Shown piece by piece: positions 17,808 to 29,775 of a stretch of DNA of 64,000 nt (position 1 is the first letter of the stretch; each line of letters starts with the position of its first letter). The notes beneath the pieces were generated by a model that saw nothing but the letters and a program-made list of their open reading frames with translations, did not search any database and was not told where the DNA came from. This DNA is from Saccharothrix sp. ALI-22-I. Its GTDB lineage: Bacteria > Actinomycetota > Actinomycetes > Mycobacteriales > Pseudonocardiaceae. The stretch is taken from the NCBI RefSeq assembly GCF_001984175.1, contig NZ_MTQP01000069.1:620001-684000 (forward strand), given 5' to 3'. The position numbers and the translations under genes are program-made.

Positions 17808-19090
17808 TTGACCAGCTCCTGCAACTTGGCCTGCAACTCCTTCAGCGCCACCTCGCTGGTCTTCTCACCGGTCAGCGCGGCGTACGCGGCTTCCTGGATG
17901 GCCTGGGTGACGTCGCCGTACTTGACGGCCTGCGGACGCGGCTTGGCGGACAGGATGGACGCCTTCAGCATCGGCAGGTACGGGAACTGCTTGATCAGCT
18001 CGGCGTCGTCGTACAGGCTCGCCAGGGTCGGCGCCTGCGAGGTGGCCAGCAGGTTGGAGCGCTGCGCGGCCTCGCCGCTGAAGAACTTGATGAAGTCGAC
18101 CGCGGTGGCCTTGTTCTTGCCGAACGCCGAGATGGCGAAGTTGTGGCCACCGAGCGTGGAGCTGCCGGGTCCGTCGATGCCGGGCAGCGGGGCGACGTCG
18201 AACTTGCCCGCGACCTGCGAGGAGCCGTCGGTCTTGCCGGCCAGGTTCCACTGGTAGGGCCACTGGCGGTGGAACACCAGCTCGCCGGCCTGGAACGCGC
18301 GGCGGCCTTCCTCCTCCTTGTAGGTGATGGCCTTCTGCGGGATCACGCCCTGCTGGAAGGCCGTGACCAGGGCGTCCAGCCCGGCCTTCGCCTCGGGCGA
18401 GTCGACCACCGGCTTGCCGGAGGCGTCGACCACGTCACCGCCCGCGGAGTGCACGGCCTCGTCGAAGTTGACCGTCAGGCCCTCGTACTTCTCGAACTGA
18501 CCGGCGTAGCAGCCGATCGCGGGCTGCGCCGGCTTGACCGCCTGGCAGGCGGCGATGAGTTCGGCCCACGTCTTCGGCGGCTTCACGCCCGCCGCGTCGA
18601 GCAGGTCCTTGCGGTAGTAGAGCAGGCCGCCGTCGGAGTACACCGGCACCGCGTAGAGCTTGTCCCGGTACTGCGCGGTCTTCACCGCGGGCTCCAGGAA
18701 CTTGTCCAGGCCGAGCTGGTCGGTGGGCAGTTCCACCACCCAGCGGTTGGCCGCGAACTCGGCCGTCCACACCACGTCGAGGTTGAGGATCGTGTACGCG
18801 TCGGACTTGACCTGCGCGTTCTGCACCATCTGCTGGCGCTGGGCGTCCGCGGACTCGGGCAGTTCGATGATCCGGACCTGCTCGTTGGGGTGCGAGGCGT
18901 TCCACTCGTCCACGAGCTTCTGCATGTTGTTGGACGTGTCCTTGCCGGTGGCGAACGTGATCTCGCCCCGGCCTTCGAGCGCACCGCCGGTCTGCTCGCC
19001 GGTGTCGTTCCCGCCACTGCCGCACGAGGCGAGGAGAACTGCCACCCCCAGCGCCGCAGTCGCTCGCAACGCCGTTGTCCGAACGCCCAT
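17804..19090 (-). CDS. Sugar ABC transporter solute-binding lipoprotein
   Basis: The 428-residue lipoprotein has a lipobox at LLASCGSG (about residues 20-27). It has the family-1 binding-protein layout of the LpqY/ThuE type: [66 protein letters not shown] and [21 protein letters not shown] chose ATG 19090, which overlaps the regulator stop (TGATG) and follows GGGAG at 8 bases. An upstream ATG at 19105 would overlap the regulator by 16 bp. The ligand is probably a di- or oligosaccharide, and the resemblance suggests a trehalose- or maltose-like glucoside. Confidence 0.93.
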   Translation of the reverse strand: MGVRTTALRATAALGVAVLLASCGSGGNDTGEQTGGALEGRGEITFATGKDTSNNMQKLVDEWNASHPNEQVRIIELPESADAQRQQMVQNAQVKSDAYTILNLDVVWTAEFAANRWVVELPTDQLGLDKFLEPAVKTAQYRDKLYAVPVYSDGGLLYYRKDLLDAAGVKPPKTWAELIAACQAVKPAQPAIGCYAGQFEKYEGLTVNFDEAVHSAGGDVVDASGKPVVDSPEAKAGLDALVTAFQQGVIPQKAITYKEEEGRRAFQAGELVFHRQWPYQWNLAGKTDGSSQVAGKFDVAPLPGIDGPGSSTLGGHNFAISAFGKNKATAVDFIKFFSGEAAQRSNLLATSQAPTLASLYDDAELIKQFPYLPMLKASILSAKPRPQAVKYGDVTQAIQEAAYAALTGEKTSEVALKELQAKLQELVK

Positions 19091-20122
19091 CACCGAGACT
19101 CCCATCGGTTCACATCTTGCTCTGTCAGGCGGAGTGGGGCGCTGCCGCGGCTGACGATCTCGCCCGGCAGCAACACACCCCGATCCCCGTTCGTGCTGTC
19201 CAGCAGGTCCACCACGGTTCGGGCGAACCTCTCGACGGGTTGCCGCACCGAGGTGAGACCACCGTCCACAACGGAGGCCAACGGTGAGTCGTCGAAACCC
19301 GTCACCGCGACGTCCGTCCCCGGCCGGAGCCCCTGGCGGCGCACTTCACGGAGCACACCTACCGCAAGCGGGTCGCTCACCGCGATCACCGCGTCCGGCG
19401 GGACTTCGGAGTCCAGCAGGTCCCGCATCGCCGCGCCGCCCGCCGCGACGGTGTCGGCTTCGGCGACCGCGAGCCGGCCCGCGGGCAGGTCGAGGGCGGC
19501 GCACCCGGCGAGCCACCCGCGCTGCCGGTCCAGGAACTGGCCGCTGCCGCCGCGCCTGGCGACGAACGCGATGCGGCGGCGTCCGAGGTCGTGCAGGCCG
19601 TCGACCAGCCGGTGGCACACGGCGGCGCCGTCCAGGTCCACCCACGGACCCGGTTGGCTGCCCGACCACGTGCGACCGAAGGACACGAACGGCACGCCGT
19701 GGTCGGCGAGCCACTGGTGGCGCTGGTCCTGGTCGACGGTGTCGGCGACCACGAACGCGTCCACGGCCCGTTGGGCGACCAGGTCGGCGTAGACCTCGAT
19801 GTCGGTACCGGTGAACAGCAGCACGTGCCGTCCGGAGCGCTCCACCTCGGCGGTGAGCAGGTGCAGGAAGCGGTCCATGAAGGAGTTGGCGGTGTCGCGG
19901 ACCGGGCATGCTGTAGCCGATGAGGCCGGCGCGCCGGGCGGCGAGGTTGCGCGCGTTGCGGTTGGGCCGGTAGCCGAGCGGCTCGATGGCCGACCGGACC
20001 CGCTGCCGTGTCGCCGGGTCCACCCGCTGTGGCGCGTTGAGCACGTTGGAGACGGTCTGGGGGGAGACGCCGGCGTGTAACGCGGCCTGGCGGATCGTCA
20101 CCGGACCACCGGGACGTGCCAT
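19090..20122 (-). pseudogene. LacI-family regulator gene with a single-base frameshift
   Basis: The 1033-nt span is one base more than 344 codons. The first part reads a normal LacI DNA-binding domain (VTIRQAALHAGVSPQTVSNV, YRPNRNARNLAARRAGLIGY). The rest of a normal effector domain continues in another frame (NSFMDRFLHLL, AVDAFVVADTVD, AVIAVSDPLAVGVLREV, DVAVTGFDDSPLASV, then the stop that overlaps the binding protein). The switch lies at the CCC (plus-strand GGG 19904-19906); dropping one base restores GYSMPVRDTANSFMD. It is either a real null mutation or a sequencing error. An intact product would repress this transporter operon and bind the palindrome at 20187. Confidence 0.88.
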
Positions 20123-20186
20123 GGCCTGATCACTCCCCCGTCACGCCCTGTTCACCGAGCGCACCGGCCGGCACACTTCGATCTCC

Positions 20187-20202
20187 ATTTGACCGCTCAA
20201 AT
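20187..20202. promoter_or_regulatory. LacI-type operator
   Basis: ATTTGACCGCTCAAAT has exact 6-base inverted arms (ATTTGA/TCAAAT) around CCGC. It lies between the divergent LacI gene (start 20122) and the debranching-enzyme gene (start 20257), so it probably controls both. TTGACC inside it could serve as a -35 for the rightward gene. Confidence 0.6.
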
Positions 20203-20256
20203 CGGCGGTACTGTGTCCCGCGCCACACGGTGGTGTCAAGGAGTCGGAGGCCCGAC

Positions 20257-22068
20257 GTGACCGGACCGCAACTGACGACCGTCTTACGCGCACCGTCAGT
20301 GGTGCTGAGCGCGGCCGACGGACAGGTCACCGGAGAAGGTGTGAACGGCTTCTTCCACGCCGACCGCCGAGCCCTCGCCCTGCTGCAACTGGCCGTAGGG
20401 CCACTGGTGTGCGTGGGTGCCTCGACGTCCGGCGCTGACCGCGTGTCCTTCCGCTACGCGACCGAAGAAACCACGTCGTGGGTCGATCCGGTACTGATGA
20501 TCCATCGTGACCGAACGGTGACCGCCGACGGCTTGCGCGAACGGATCACCGTGACCGCGTGGGCCCACCGCCAGGTAGTGGTGCGCCTCTGGGCCGCGAC
20601 CGACCTGGCCGGAGTGGACCGCGTCCGAGCCGGCTCCCGACTACCACTGGTGCCGCCGCTGATCGGGGCGGACGTCCTATGGCAAGACGAGCACTCGTGG
20701 TCACGGCTGGAGGTCTCCACCGAGGCGTCCACCGCAGTCATAGCCGACGTAGTCGAACTGAGCTGGCCGCTGACCCTCACCTCCGGCGAATCCTGGACCG
20801 TGGACGTCGTGGTGACCGCAGGCCGCGCCAAGCCGACCACCTTCACACCACTCCCCGCCATCCAACGTCCCAAGTGGACATTCGCGGACGACCTGGCCGC
20901 ACGATCGCTGCGCGACCTGGACGCACTCCTCTTATCCGACCCCGACGCACCCGCCGACACCTACGCAGCAGCCGGAAGCCCTTGGTACTTCACACTTTTC
21001 GGCCGCGACTCACTGTGGACGGCATCCTTACTCCTGCCACTGGACACCACGCTGGCCGCCGGCACATTACGCACCCTGGCACGCAGGCAGGGCGTCCGGC
21101 ACGACCCGGTCACCGAGGAAGCGCCCGGCAAGATGCCGCACGAGGCACGCTCGGAAGCCATCGAGACCGGCCAGGTCAGCCTCTCCCCGTTGTACTACGG
21201 CACGATCGACGCCACCGCCCTGTGGATCCGACTGCTGCACGACGCCTGGCAGGCCGGAATGCCATCCGACGAGGTCCGCGCACTACTCCCGAACCTCACC
21301 GCCGCGATGGCCTGGCTGACCGGCCCGGACGCCGACCCGGACGGTGACGGCCTGCTGGAGTACGCAGGCTCAGCCACCGGCGGCCTCACCAACCAGGGTT
21401 GGAAGGACTCCCACGACGGCATCCGGCACGACGACGGCCGCCACCCCATCGGCCCGCTGGCGTTGTGCGAAGTACAGGGCTACGCGTACGCGGCGGCGAC
21501 GAACGCCATCGCCTTGGCCGACGAATTCGGCCTGGACGCCACCGGCTGGGCCACCTGGTCAAACCGCCTGCGCAACCGTTTCCACGAGTCGTTCTGGCTG
21601 GCGGACGAACACGGCCACTACCCCGCAATCGCGTTGGACGGCGCCAAAAAACCGGTCGACGGCGCAGCGTCGAACATGGCCCACCTACTGGGCACCGGCC
21701 TCCTCGACCGCGACCAGGTGGACCTGGTCGCCGCACGGCTAGCGGCTGACGACCTGACCACCGCATTCGGCCTGCGCACGCTGTCGTCCAACAGCGCCGC
21801 CTTCAACCCGCTGAGCTACCACCTGGGCAGCGTCTGGCCCCACGACACCGCAATCGCCATGGTCGGTCTGGCCGCCGAAGGCCACCACAACCTCGCCGAC
21901 ACATTGGCACACGGCATCATCCGAGCAGCCACACACTTCAGCGGACGACCACAGGAATTACACGGCGTCGTAGACCAAGACATCGTCGCCTACCCCGCGG
22001 CATGCAGCCCACAAGCGTGGTCAGCCGCCGCCGTAGTCCGCGCCCGCTTACACCTCACACGCGAATGA
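20257..22068 (+). CDS. Glycogen-debranching-type glycosidase (amylo-alpha-1,6-glucosidase family)
   Basis: The 603-residue cytoplasmic protein has an N-terminal glycogen-debranching beta-sandwich domain (VTGEGVNGFFHADRRALALL, then SFRYATEETT). An (alpha/alpha)6 toroid catalytic domain follows (YFTLFGRDSLWTASLLLPL, PGKMPHEARSEAIE, YYGTIDATALWIRLLHDAW, GLTNQGWKDSHDGIRH, LSYHLGSVWPHDTAIAM). The acidic residues in FGRD, GTID and WKDSHD are the expected catalytic and binding positions. GTG 20257 follows GGAGG. Such enzymes in actinomycetes occur beside sugar ABC transporters and cleave imported glucosides, so an intracellular glycosidase for the neighbouring importer is likely. The exact linkage is unknown. 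Its 3' end overlaps the convergent DeoR gene by 14 bp. Confidence 0.9.
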   Translation: MTGPQLTTVLRAPSVVLSAADGQVTGEGVNGFFHADRRALALLQLAVGPLVCVGASTSGADRVSFRYATEETTSWVDPVLMIHRDRTVTADGLRERITVTAWAHRQVVVRLWAATDLAGVDRVRAGSRLPLVPPLIGADVLWQDEHSWSRLEVSTEASTAVIADVVELSWPLTLTSGESWTVDVVVTAGRAKPTTFTPLPAIQRPKWTFADDLAARSLRDLDALLLSDPDAPADTYAAAGSPWYFTLFGRDSLWTASLLLPLDTTLAAGTLRTLARRQGVRHDPVTEEAPGKMPHEARSEAIETGQVSLSPLYYGTIDATALWIRLLHDAWQAGMPSDEVRALLPNLTAAMAWLTGPDADPDGDGLLEYAGSATGGLTNQGWKDSHDGIRHDDGRHPIGPLALCEVQGYAYAAATNAIALADEFGLDATGWATWSNRLRNRFHESFWLADEHGHYPAIALDGAKKPVDGAASNMAHLLGTGLLDRDQVDLVAARLAADDLTTAFGLRTLSSNSAAFNPLSYHLGSVWPHDTAIAMVGLAAEGHHNLADTLAHGIIRAATHFSGRPQELHGVVDQDIVAYPAACSPQAWSAAAVVRARLHLTRE

Positions 22069-22840
22069 CCTCGACCCCACGTTCGCGGAACCGACGCACA
22101 TCGTCCTCATCCGCGTCGGTATCCGTGACCAGCGCGTGCACCAGCCCGATCGGGCAGATCTCGGCAAACGCCCTGATGCCGATCTTCGACGAGTCCGCGA
22201 CCACGACGACCCGCTCCGCACGCTCGGCCAGCATCCGATCCACGTCCGCCGCCGCCTCGTGGTGCGCGTAGGCACCGGAGTCCGGGTCGATCGCGTCCAC
22301 GCCCAGAAACGTCACGTCCAGACTCAGCCCACTGAGGATCTTCCCCGCCAACGGACTGGTCAACTCGTAGGACAGCGGCCGCGCCACCCCACCGGTCACC
22401 ACCAACTTCACCTGCGGCCGCACCGCGAGTTCATTGGCGATGTTCAACGCATTGGTCACCACGGTGATCACGCCGTCACCCGCCGCGCCACCGAAATCCG
22501 GGCTGGTCATCAACGCCCGCGCAACTTCCGTGGTCGTAGTACCGCCGTTGATACCAACCACCGCACCACGCGCAACCTGCCCGGCCGCCGCCCGCCCGAT
22601 GCGCTGCTTCTCCCCCGCACGCAGAACCGACTTGTAGCGCAACGGCAACCCATAGGCGACCGAGTGCGCCACCGCACCCCCACGAGTGCGCGTAAGCAGT
22701 TGCTGACCCGCCAAATGATCGAGATCCCGACGAACAGTGGCCCCGGAGACGTCCAACTCGGCCGCGATGTCGTCCACCTCGACCCGCCCCCGCTCGGCCA
22801 ACAGCTCCAACAGCAGGTTCAGCCGCTCATACCGATTCAC
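22055..22840 (-). CDS. DeoR-family transcriptional regulator
   Basis: A 261-residue sugar-sensing repressor. The N-terminal winged helix is the DeoR signature (RYERLNLLLELLAERGRVEV, IAAELDVSGATVRRDLDHLA, TRTRGGAVA). A DeoRC phosphosugar-binding domain follows: VVGINGGTTTTEVARAL, VTNALNIANEL, KLVVTGGVARPLSYEL, TFLGVDAIDPDSGAYAHHEA and VVVVADSSKIGIRAFAEI. Effectors of the family are usually phosphorylated sugars. It is convergent with the debranching gene. It may control the beta-helix gene next to it or a distant target; no operon partner is present. Confidence 0.95.
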   Translation of the reverse strand: MNRYERLNLLLELLAERGRVEVDDIAAELDVSGATVRRDLDHLAGQQLLTRTRGGAVAHSVAYGLPLRYKSVLRAGEKQRIGRAAAGQVARGAVVGINGGTTTTEVARALMTSPDFGGAAGDGVITVVTNALNIANELAVRPQVKLVVTGGVARPLSYELTSPLAGKILSGLSLDVTFLGVDAIDPDSGAYAHHEAAADVDRMLAERAERVVVVADSSKIGIRAFAEICPIGLVHALVTDTDADEDDVRRFRERGVEVIRV

Positions 22841-22913
22841 CGCGCCACCTCCCCCCGAGGTCCACGCACACTACAGATCCCCACATCCGAACGGAACCGT
22901 TTCAGATGGCCTT

Positions 22914-22947
22914 GGCCGGGACAGGACACGTGCGCCCCGTCCCGGCC
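22914..22947 (-). terminator. Hairpin terminator of beta-helix gene
   Basis: A perfect 9-bp core stem (GGCCGGGAC 22914-22922; complement 22939-22947), extendable on both sides, begins 10 bp after the stop of the beta-helix gene. Confidence 0.65.
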
Positions 22948-22956
22948 GAAGGACTG

Positions 22957-24078
22957 CTAGCAGATGCTCTGCCTGCTGTTGACCAGGGTGTTGTTGCGGA
23001 AGGTGGTGTTGGTGCCGCACGGGTTCTCGGTGATCGCCGAGTTGGTGACGGTCAGGTTCTGGATGATGATGTCCCGCGTCACCGGGAACTCGCTCCGCGC
23101 CGCCAACCGGATCTCACCCCCGCCGTTGACGCTGCCGCTCTGAGCGGCAAGGTTCACGTTGTAGCAGTTCTCGATCAGGATCGCGTTGTTGCCGGTGTTG
23201 GCGATGGTGATCCGGTCGATCTGGAGGCCGCCGCTCTCCGAGACGCAGAAGATGCCGCGCCCGCCGCCACGGGCGATGACCTGCCCCACCCGCACGTTGA
23301 TCGGGTAGCTGCTGCCGATGCGGCCGTTGCGGTTGGCGGTGCGGAACGCGGCGTAGCCGGTGCCGGTGCCCGCGTTCTCGGCGTCGACCGTGCCCACGGT
23401 GGCGTTGATGGTCTGGTTGAGCAACAGGCCCGACTCGCCGACGCTGCGGGCCACCACCGTGCCGATGGTCAGGCCGTCCACGCCGTAGGTCTCCACGGCG
23501 TGCGAGCTGGCGCCCTGCACGTAGGCGTAGTCGAGGCGGATGTTGCGGCTCCACTGGCTGGTGTCGCCGCGGTTGTCGATGCGCACGCCCAACCCCCTGG
23601 ACAGGCGCATGTTCACATTGCCGATCACCACGTTGGTGACGTTGCGCATGAAGATGCCGTACAGCGGGGTGCCGGTGAGGGTGAGGTTCTGGACCTCGAT
23701 GTCGCGGACGCCGCGCGCATAGACCGGGGCGTAGTCGCCCGAGCCGGAACCGGTGACGTTGATGGTGCCGCACAGGTCGATCGTGGTGTAGCTGCGCATC
23801 GAGTACCGCTCGCCCGCGGGGATGGAGCCGGACGCCCGGACGACGATCCGTTCCTTGGACGTGCGGTTGGCGGTGAGGCTGTCGTTGGCCGCCTGCATCG
23901 CGGCACGCAGGCTGCTGCCCGTGTAGACCGTGCTGCTGCCCCGGCGGGCGGTGAAGCTGCTGCCGGACCCGGTCACCTCGGCGTGGAACGTGCCGTCGCC
24001 GCAGGCGGCCTGGGCCTCCGGCGCGGTGACCTGGAGGAGCGCCGCTGTCAACGCTGACACGGCGAGTAGTGCTTTCAT
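22957..24078 (-). CDS. Secreted right-handed parallel beta-helix protein (pectinase-like fold)
   Basis: The 373-residue exported protein has a signal peptide ending APEAQAA. The body is a run of short beta-helix coils rich in Asn and small residues: RMSYTTIDL-like SMRSYTTIDLCGTINVTGSG, DIEVQNLTLTGTPLYGIFMR, VTNVVIGNVNMRLSRGLGVR, HAVETYGVDGLTIGTVVARS, NAILIENCYNVNL and IIIQNLTVTNSAITENPCG. The fold is shared by polysaccharide lyases and polygalacturonases. I see no clear PL1 or GH28 active-site motif, so the activity is uncertain. The start 24078 follows GGGAG. A LacI-type operator lies just upstream, and the pectin context suggests a carbohydrate substrate. Confidence 0.85.
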   Translation of the reverse strand: MKALLAVSALTAALLQVTAPEAQAACGDGTFHAEVTGSGSSFTARRGSSTVYTGSSLRAAMQAANDSLTANRTSKERIVVRASGSIPAGERYSMRSYTTIDLCGTINVTGSGSGDYAPVYARGVRDIEVQNLTLTGTPLYGIFMRNVTNVVIGNVNMRLSRGLGVRIDNRGDTSQWSRNIRLDYAYVQGASSHAVETYGVDGLTIGTVVARSVGESGLLLNQTINATVGTVDAENAGTGTGYAAFRTANRNGRIGSSYPINVRVGQVIARGGGRGIFCVSESGGLQIDRITIANTGNNAILIENCYNVNLAAQSGSVNGGGEIRLAARSEFPVTRDIIIQNLTVTNSAITENPCGTNTTFRNNTLVNSRQSIC

Positions 24079-24097
24079 GTGGTGATCTCCCGAGTTT

Positions 24098-24111
24098 GGT
24101 AAGCGCTTTCC
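24098..24111. promoter_or_regulatory. LacI-type operator upstream of beta-helix gene
   Basis: GGTAAGCGCTTTCC is a near-palindrome centred on AGCGCT, close to the common LacI-family operator GGAAAGCGCTTTCC. It lies 20-33 bp upstream of the beta-helix start, where bound repressor would block transcription start or elongation. Confidence 0.6.
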
Positions 24112-24273
24112 TCTAGCGGCGGCGGAGATCTGCGGGTTCCTGTTCGGTCGGAGAGGAAGGATGGCGGCCCACCGGGGGGACGAGGCGGGCCACCACCCGA
24201 GGACCCTGCCCGAGGAACACTGATGGGAGCGTTCCCAGGGCCACTCGGTAGTGAATCGGACATCCGAAAACGA

Positions 24274-24310
24274 GTCAAGGGCCTGTCCGACACCCGGACA
24301 GGCCCTTGAC
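24274..24310 (-). terminator. Terminator of the arabinose operon
   Basis: A perfect 16-bp stem (GTCAAGGGCCTGTCCG 24274-24289; complement 24295-24310) with a 5-base loop lies 25 bp after the gguB stop. Confidence 0.88.
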
Positions 24311-24335
24311 GAAGAGAACCGAGAGAACCAACCGC

Positions 24336-25552
24336 TCAGGCACGCCCGCGACGCTTGGTCCACACGTCATAAGCAACGGCGGCCAACAGCACGAGCCCCT
24401 TGACCAGCATCACCTGTTCGCTCTGGGCACCGATCAACGACATGCCGTTGTTGATCACGCCCATGATCAGGCCGCCGGTGATCGCGCCGACCACCTTGCC
24501 CACGCCGCCCTGCACCGCCGCGCCGCCGATGAACGCCGCCGCGATCGCGTCCAGCTCGAACGCGGTACCCGCGGTCGGACCGGCCTGGTTGAGCCGGCCG
24601 GCGAAGATCACGCCCGCCAGCGCGGCCAGCACGCCCATGTTCACGAACACCCAGAAGGTGACCTGCTTGACCTTCACGCCGGACAGCGTCGCGGCCTGGA
24701 GGTTGCCGCCGATGGCGTAGATGTGCCGGCCGAACACCGACTTGTTGGCCATCAGCGAGTAGCCCAGCGCCAGCACCGCGAGCAGCACGAGCACCCACGG
24801 CAGGTTCCGGAACCGGGCCAGCTGCACGACCACGGCCAGCACCACGGCCGCCGCCAGCGCGATCTTCGCCACGAAGATCGGGAACGGGTCCACGACCTGC
24901 CCATAGCTCAGCCGGGCCTTGCGCGTGCGCCACTGCGTGAACCCGAAAACGGCCACCACCACGACGCCGACCAGCAGGCTGAGCAGGTCTGCGCCGCCCA
25001 GCGGGCCGAGGCCGACGTTGCCCAGGTAGCCCTCGGTGAAGCCGTTGGCCAGGGTGCGGATCTGGTCCGGGAACGGGCCGATGCCCTGGTTGCCCAGCAC
25101 GGTCAGGGTCAGCGCCCGGAACACCAGCATGCCCGCCAGCGTCACGATGAACGCCGGGATGCCGAAGAACGCCACCCAGTACCCCTGGGCCGCGCCGATC
25201 ACCGCGCCCGCGGCCAGCGTGATGACCACGGCCAGCGGCCACGGCAGGCCCATCTGCACGGTCAGCACCGCGCAGATCGCGCCGGTCAACGCGACCACCG
25301 ACCCGACGGACAGGTCGATGTGCCCGCCGATGATCACCAGGATCATCCCGATGGCCAGGATCAACACGTACGAGTTCTGCACGATGATGTTGGAGATGTT
25401 CTGCGGTGTCAGCAGAGCGCCATCCGTCAGCACCGTGAAGAGCACCACGATCAGCGCGAACGCCACGTAGATGCCGGACTGTCGCAGGTTGATCGAGAAC
25501 CGGCGCTGCGGTGCGGCGGATTTCGCCACGGGCGCCGGTGCCAGTTCAGTGC

Positions 25553-25556
<4 letters not shown>
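24336..25556 (-). CDS. gguB: Monosaccharide ABC transporter permease GguB/MmsB-like
   Basis: The 406-residue membrane protein has about 10 hydrophobic segments, longer than ordinary RbsC permeases as is usual for GguB/MmsB. Recognisable blocks are [58 protein letters not shown] and [19 protein letters not shown]. It forms the channel for the ChvE-GguA system, which in Agrobacterium carries arabinose, galactose and related sugars. It is the last gene of the arabinose operon, overlaps gguA by 4 bp and is followed by a strong terminator. Confidence 0.95.
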
Positions 25557-27079
<1,523 letters not shown>

Positions 27080-27090
27080 GTTGTGCAAAC

Positions 27091-28206
27091 CTACTTCAGC
27101 TGATCCGCGGTGTAGTAGCCGCTGTCCACGAGCACCTTCTGGAAGTTGCTCTTGTCCACGATGACCGATTCGAGCAGGTACGACGGGACGACCTTCTTGC
27201 CGTTGTCGTAGTCCTTCTCGTTGTTGACCTCGGGCTTCTGGCCCTTGAGCACCGAGTCCGCCATCTTCACGGTGGTCGCCGCCAGTTCGCGGGTGTCCTT
27301 GTAGATGGTGGAGTACTGCTCGTTGCCGATGATCGACTTCACCGAGGCGACCTCGGCGTCCTGGCCGGTGACGATCGGGTACGGGTTGCCGCCGGTGCCG
27401 TAGCCGCTGCTCTTGAGCGCGGACAGGATGCCGATGGACAGACCGTCATAGGGCGAGAGCACGCCGTGCACCTGGGCGCCACCGTAGGTGGAGGTCAGCA
27501 GGTTCTCCATGCGCTGCTGGGCCGTCGCCGGGTCCCAACGCAGGATGGCGACCGTCTTGAAGTCGACCTGGCCGCTCTTGACGACCAGCGTGCCCTTGTC
27601 GATGTGCGGCTGGAGCACCGACATCGCGCCGTTGAAGAAGAACGTGGCGTTGTTGTCGTCCGGCGAGCCGGCGAACAGCTCGATGTTCAGCGGGCCGGTC
27701 GCGGTGCCCGGGGTGCCGTCGGCGTTGAGCACCTTCAGCCCGGTGAGCAGCGACGTCGCCTGCTGCACGCCGACCTTGAAGTTGTCGAAGGTGGCGTAGT
27801 AGTCGACGCTGTCGGTGTTGCGCAGGAGGCGGTCGTAGGCGATGACCGGGATCTTCGCGTCTTCGGCCTGCTGCAGCTGCGACGTGATCGCGGTGCCGTC
27901 GATCGAAGCCACGATGAGCAGCTTCGCGCCCTTGGTGATCTGGTTCTCGATCTGGTTGGCCTGCGTCGGGATGTCGTTCTCGGCGTACTGGAGGTCGACC
28001 TTGTAGCCCTTCTCCTCCAGCTGCTTCTTGATGTTGTCGCCGTCGTGGATCCAGCGCTCGGACGACCGGGTCGGCATGGTCACTCCGACCAGCGCGCCCT
28101 CGGTGGTGCCGGTCTGGGTGTCGACGGACTTCTCCGCCGAACCGCAGGCGGACAAGGTTAGGGCTGCTGCCGCCACGGTGACGGCGGCGAACCGTGGAAA
28201 CTTCAT
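27091..28206 (-). CDS. chvE: Sugar-binding lipoprotein ChvE-like
   Basis: The 371-residue lipoprotein has a lipobox at [10 protein letters not shown] (about residues 15-24). The periplasmic-binding domain of the xylose/arabinose type includes [96 protein letters not shown] and [17 protein letters not shown], all ChvE/MmsA-system hallmarks. It captures L-arabinose or a similar aldose outside the membrane. ATG 28206 follows GGAGAG. It is 40 bp after araA and 11 bp before gguA in the same operon. Confidence 0.95.
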   Translation of the reverse strand: MKFPRFAAVTVAAAALTLSACGSAEKSVDTQTGTTEGALVGVTMPTRSSERWIHDGDNIKKQLEEKGYKVDLQYAENDIPTQANQIENQITKGAKLLIVASIDGTAITSQLQQAEDAKIPVIAYDRLLRNTDSVDYYATFDNFKVGVQQATSLLTGLKVLNADGTPGTATGPLNIELFAGSPDDNNATFFFNGAMSVLQPHIDKGTLVVKSGQVDFKTVAILRWDPATAQQRMENLLTSTYGGAQVHGVLSPYDGLSIGILSALKSSGYGTGGNPYPIVTGQDAEVASVKSIIGNEQYSTIYKDTRELAATTVKMADSVLKGQKPEVNNEKDYDNGKKVVPSYLLESVIVDKSNFQKVLVDSGYYTADQLK

Positions 28207-28246
28207 CGTTTCTCTCTCCTCGGGGTGGTGCCAAGCCCAGATGCTG

Positions 28247-29755
28247 CTAACGCAGGCCCTGCGCAAGTCGGAAGTACGCCTGGTTCCAGCGCAGGCGATC
28301 GCTGAACGACGTGGTCGTCGTGTCCTGGTCGATGACCACCAGTTCGGTGTTCACCATGTTCGCGAAGTCACGCAGCACCTCCGCGCCCACCGCCTGCGTC
28401 ATGACGGTGTGGTGCGGGCCGCCCGCGGTCAGCCACGATTCGGCCGAAGTGGACAGCGACGGTGCGGGCTTCCACACCGCGCGCGCCACCGGCAGGTTCG
28501 GCAGCGGCTCGTCCGGCGGCACGACCTCGACCTCGTTGGCCACCAACCGGAACCGCTCCCCCAGGTCGGCCAGGCCGACAACCACGGCGGGCCCCTCCGC
28601 CGCGTCGAACACCAACCGCACCGGGTCCTCCCGACCACCGATGCCCAGCGGGTGGATCTCGCACGAAGGCCGGTCGGCCGCGATGGTCGGGCAGACCTCC
28701 AGCATGTGCGCACCCAGGATCTTCGGCTCACCCGGCCCGAAGTGGTAGGTGTAGTCCTCCATGAACGACGTGCCGCGGCCGGTGCCCGCGCCCATCGCCT
28801 TGACCGCGGCCAGCAGGGCCGAGGTCTTCCAGTCGCCCTCGCCGCCGAAGCCGTAGCCGTCGCCCATCAACCGCTGCACGGCCAGGCCGGGCAGCTGCCG
28901 CAGCCCGCCCAGGTCCTCGAAGTTCGTGGTGAACGCGCCGAAGCCGCCGTCGGTGAGGAACCGACGCAGACCGGCCTCGATGCGGGCCGCGTAGCGCAGC
29001 GACTCGTGCCGCTCCGCGCCGCGGTGCAGTTCGGGCGCGAGCCGGTAGGTGTCGGCGTAATCGGCGACGAGGACGTCGATCTCCTGGTCCTCGACCGCGT
29101 CCACCAGCTCGACCAGGTCGTTCACTCCGTAGGTGTTCACCGAGACGCCGAAGCGCAGCTCCGCTTCCACCTTGTCGCCCTCGGTGACCGCGACGCCACG
29201 CATGTTGTCGCCGAACCGGGCCAGCTTCATCCCGTTGAGATGACTGTAGCCGGTGGCCGCGCGCACCCAGCCGTCGATCCGCTCGGCCAGCAGCGGGTCA
29301 CTCGCGTGGCCCGCGACGGTCTTGCGCGGCACACCGATCCTGGTCTGGATGAACCCGAACTCGCGGTCGCCGTGGGCGGCCTGGTTGAGGTTCATGAAAT
29401 CCATGTCGATGGTGGACCACGGTAGCGCCTCGTTCAGCTGCGTGTGCAGGTGCAGCAGCGGCTTGCGCAGCGCGTCCAGCCCGGTGATCCACATCTTCGC
29501 GGGCGAGAACGTGTGCATCCACGCGATCACGCCGATGCACGACGGGTCGCTGTTGGCCGCCAGCATCACGTTGCGGATGGCGGCGGTGTCGGTGAGCACC
29601 GGCTGCCACACCACCTCGGCGGACAGCTTGCCCGACTCGGTGAGCATCCGCTGGATCTGCTGCGACTGCCGGGCCACCTGCTCCAGCGTTTCCGGGCCGT
29701 AGAGGTGCTGGCTCCCGGTCAGGAACCAGACCTGCGGCTTCCCCCCAGAGGACAT
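28247..29755 (-). CDS. araA: L-arabinose isomerase
   Basis: A cytoplasmic enzyme of 502 residues, the family's usual length, that converts L-arabinose to L-ribulose with Mn. Diagnostic segments are [104 protein letters not shown] and IHPLGIGG. The metal ligands Glu (GFGGEGD, FMED) and His (YHF, EIHPL) are all present. ATG 29755 follows GGGGAG. It lies 20 bp after araD. Together with AraB and AraD it sends arabinose to D-xylulose 5-phosphate. Confidence 0.98.
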   Translation of the reverse strand: MSSGGKPQVWFLTGSQHLYGPETLEQVARQSQQIQRMLTESGKLSAEVVWQPVLTDTAAIRNVMLAANSDPSCIGVIAWMHTFSPAKMWITGLDALRKPLLHLHTQLNEALPWSTIDMDFMNLNQAAHGDREFGFIQTRIGVPRKTVAGHASDPLLAERIDGWVRAATGYSHLNGMKLARFGDNMRGVAVTEGDKVEAELRFGVSVNTYGVNDLVELVDAVEDQEIDVLVADYADTYRLAPELHRGAERHESLRYAARIEAGLRRFLTDGGFGAFTTNFEDLGGLRQLPGLAVQRLMGDGYGFGGEGDWKTSALLAAVKAMGAGTGRGTSFMEDYTYHFGPGEPKILGAHMLEVCPTIAADRPSCEIHPLGIGGREDPVRLVFDAAEGPAVVVGLADLGERFRLVANEVEVVPPDEPLPNLPVARAVWKPAPSLSTSAESWLTAGGPHHTVMTQAVGAEVLRDFANMVNTELVVIDQDTTTTSFSDRLRWNQAYFRLAQGLR

Positions 29756-29775
29756 GCGGGACTCCCCTCGTGGGC

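Noticed and set aside
23600-24078. Assigning the beta-helix protein to PL1 or GH28
   Set aside because: The repeated coils support the fold, but none of the family active-site motifs is visible, so only the fold is claimed.
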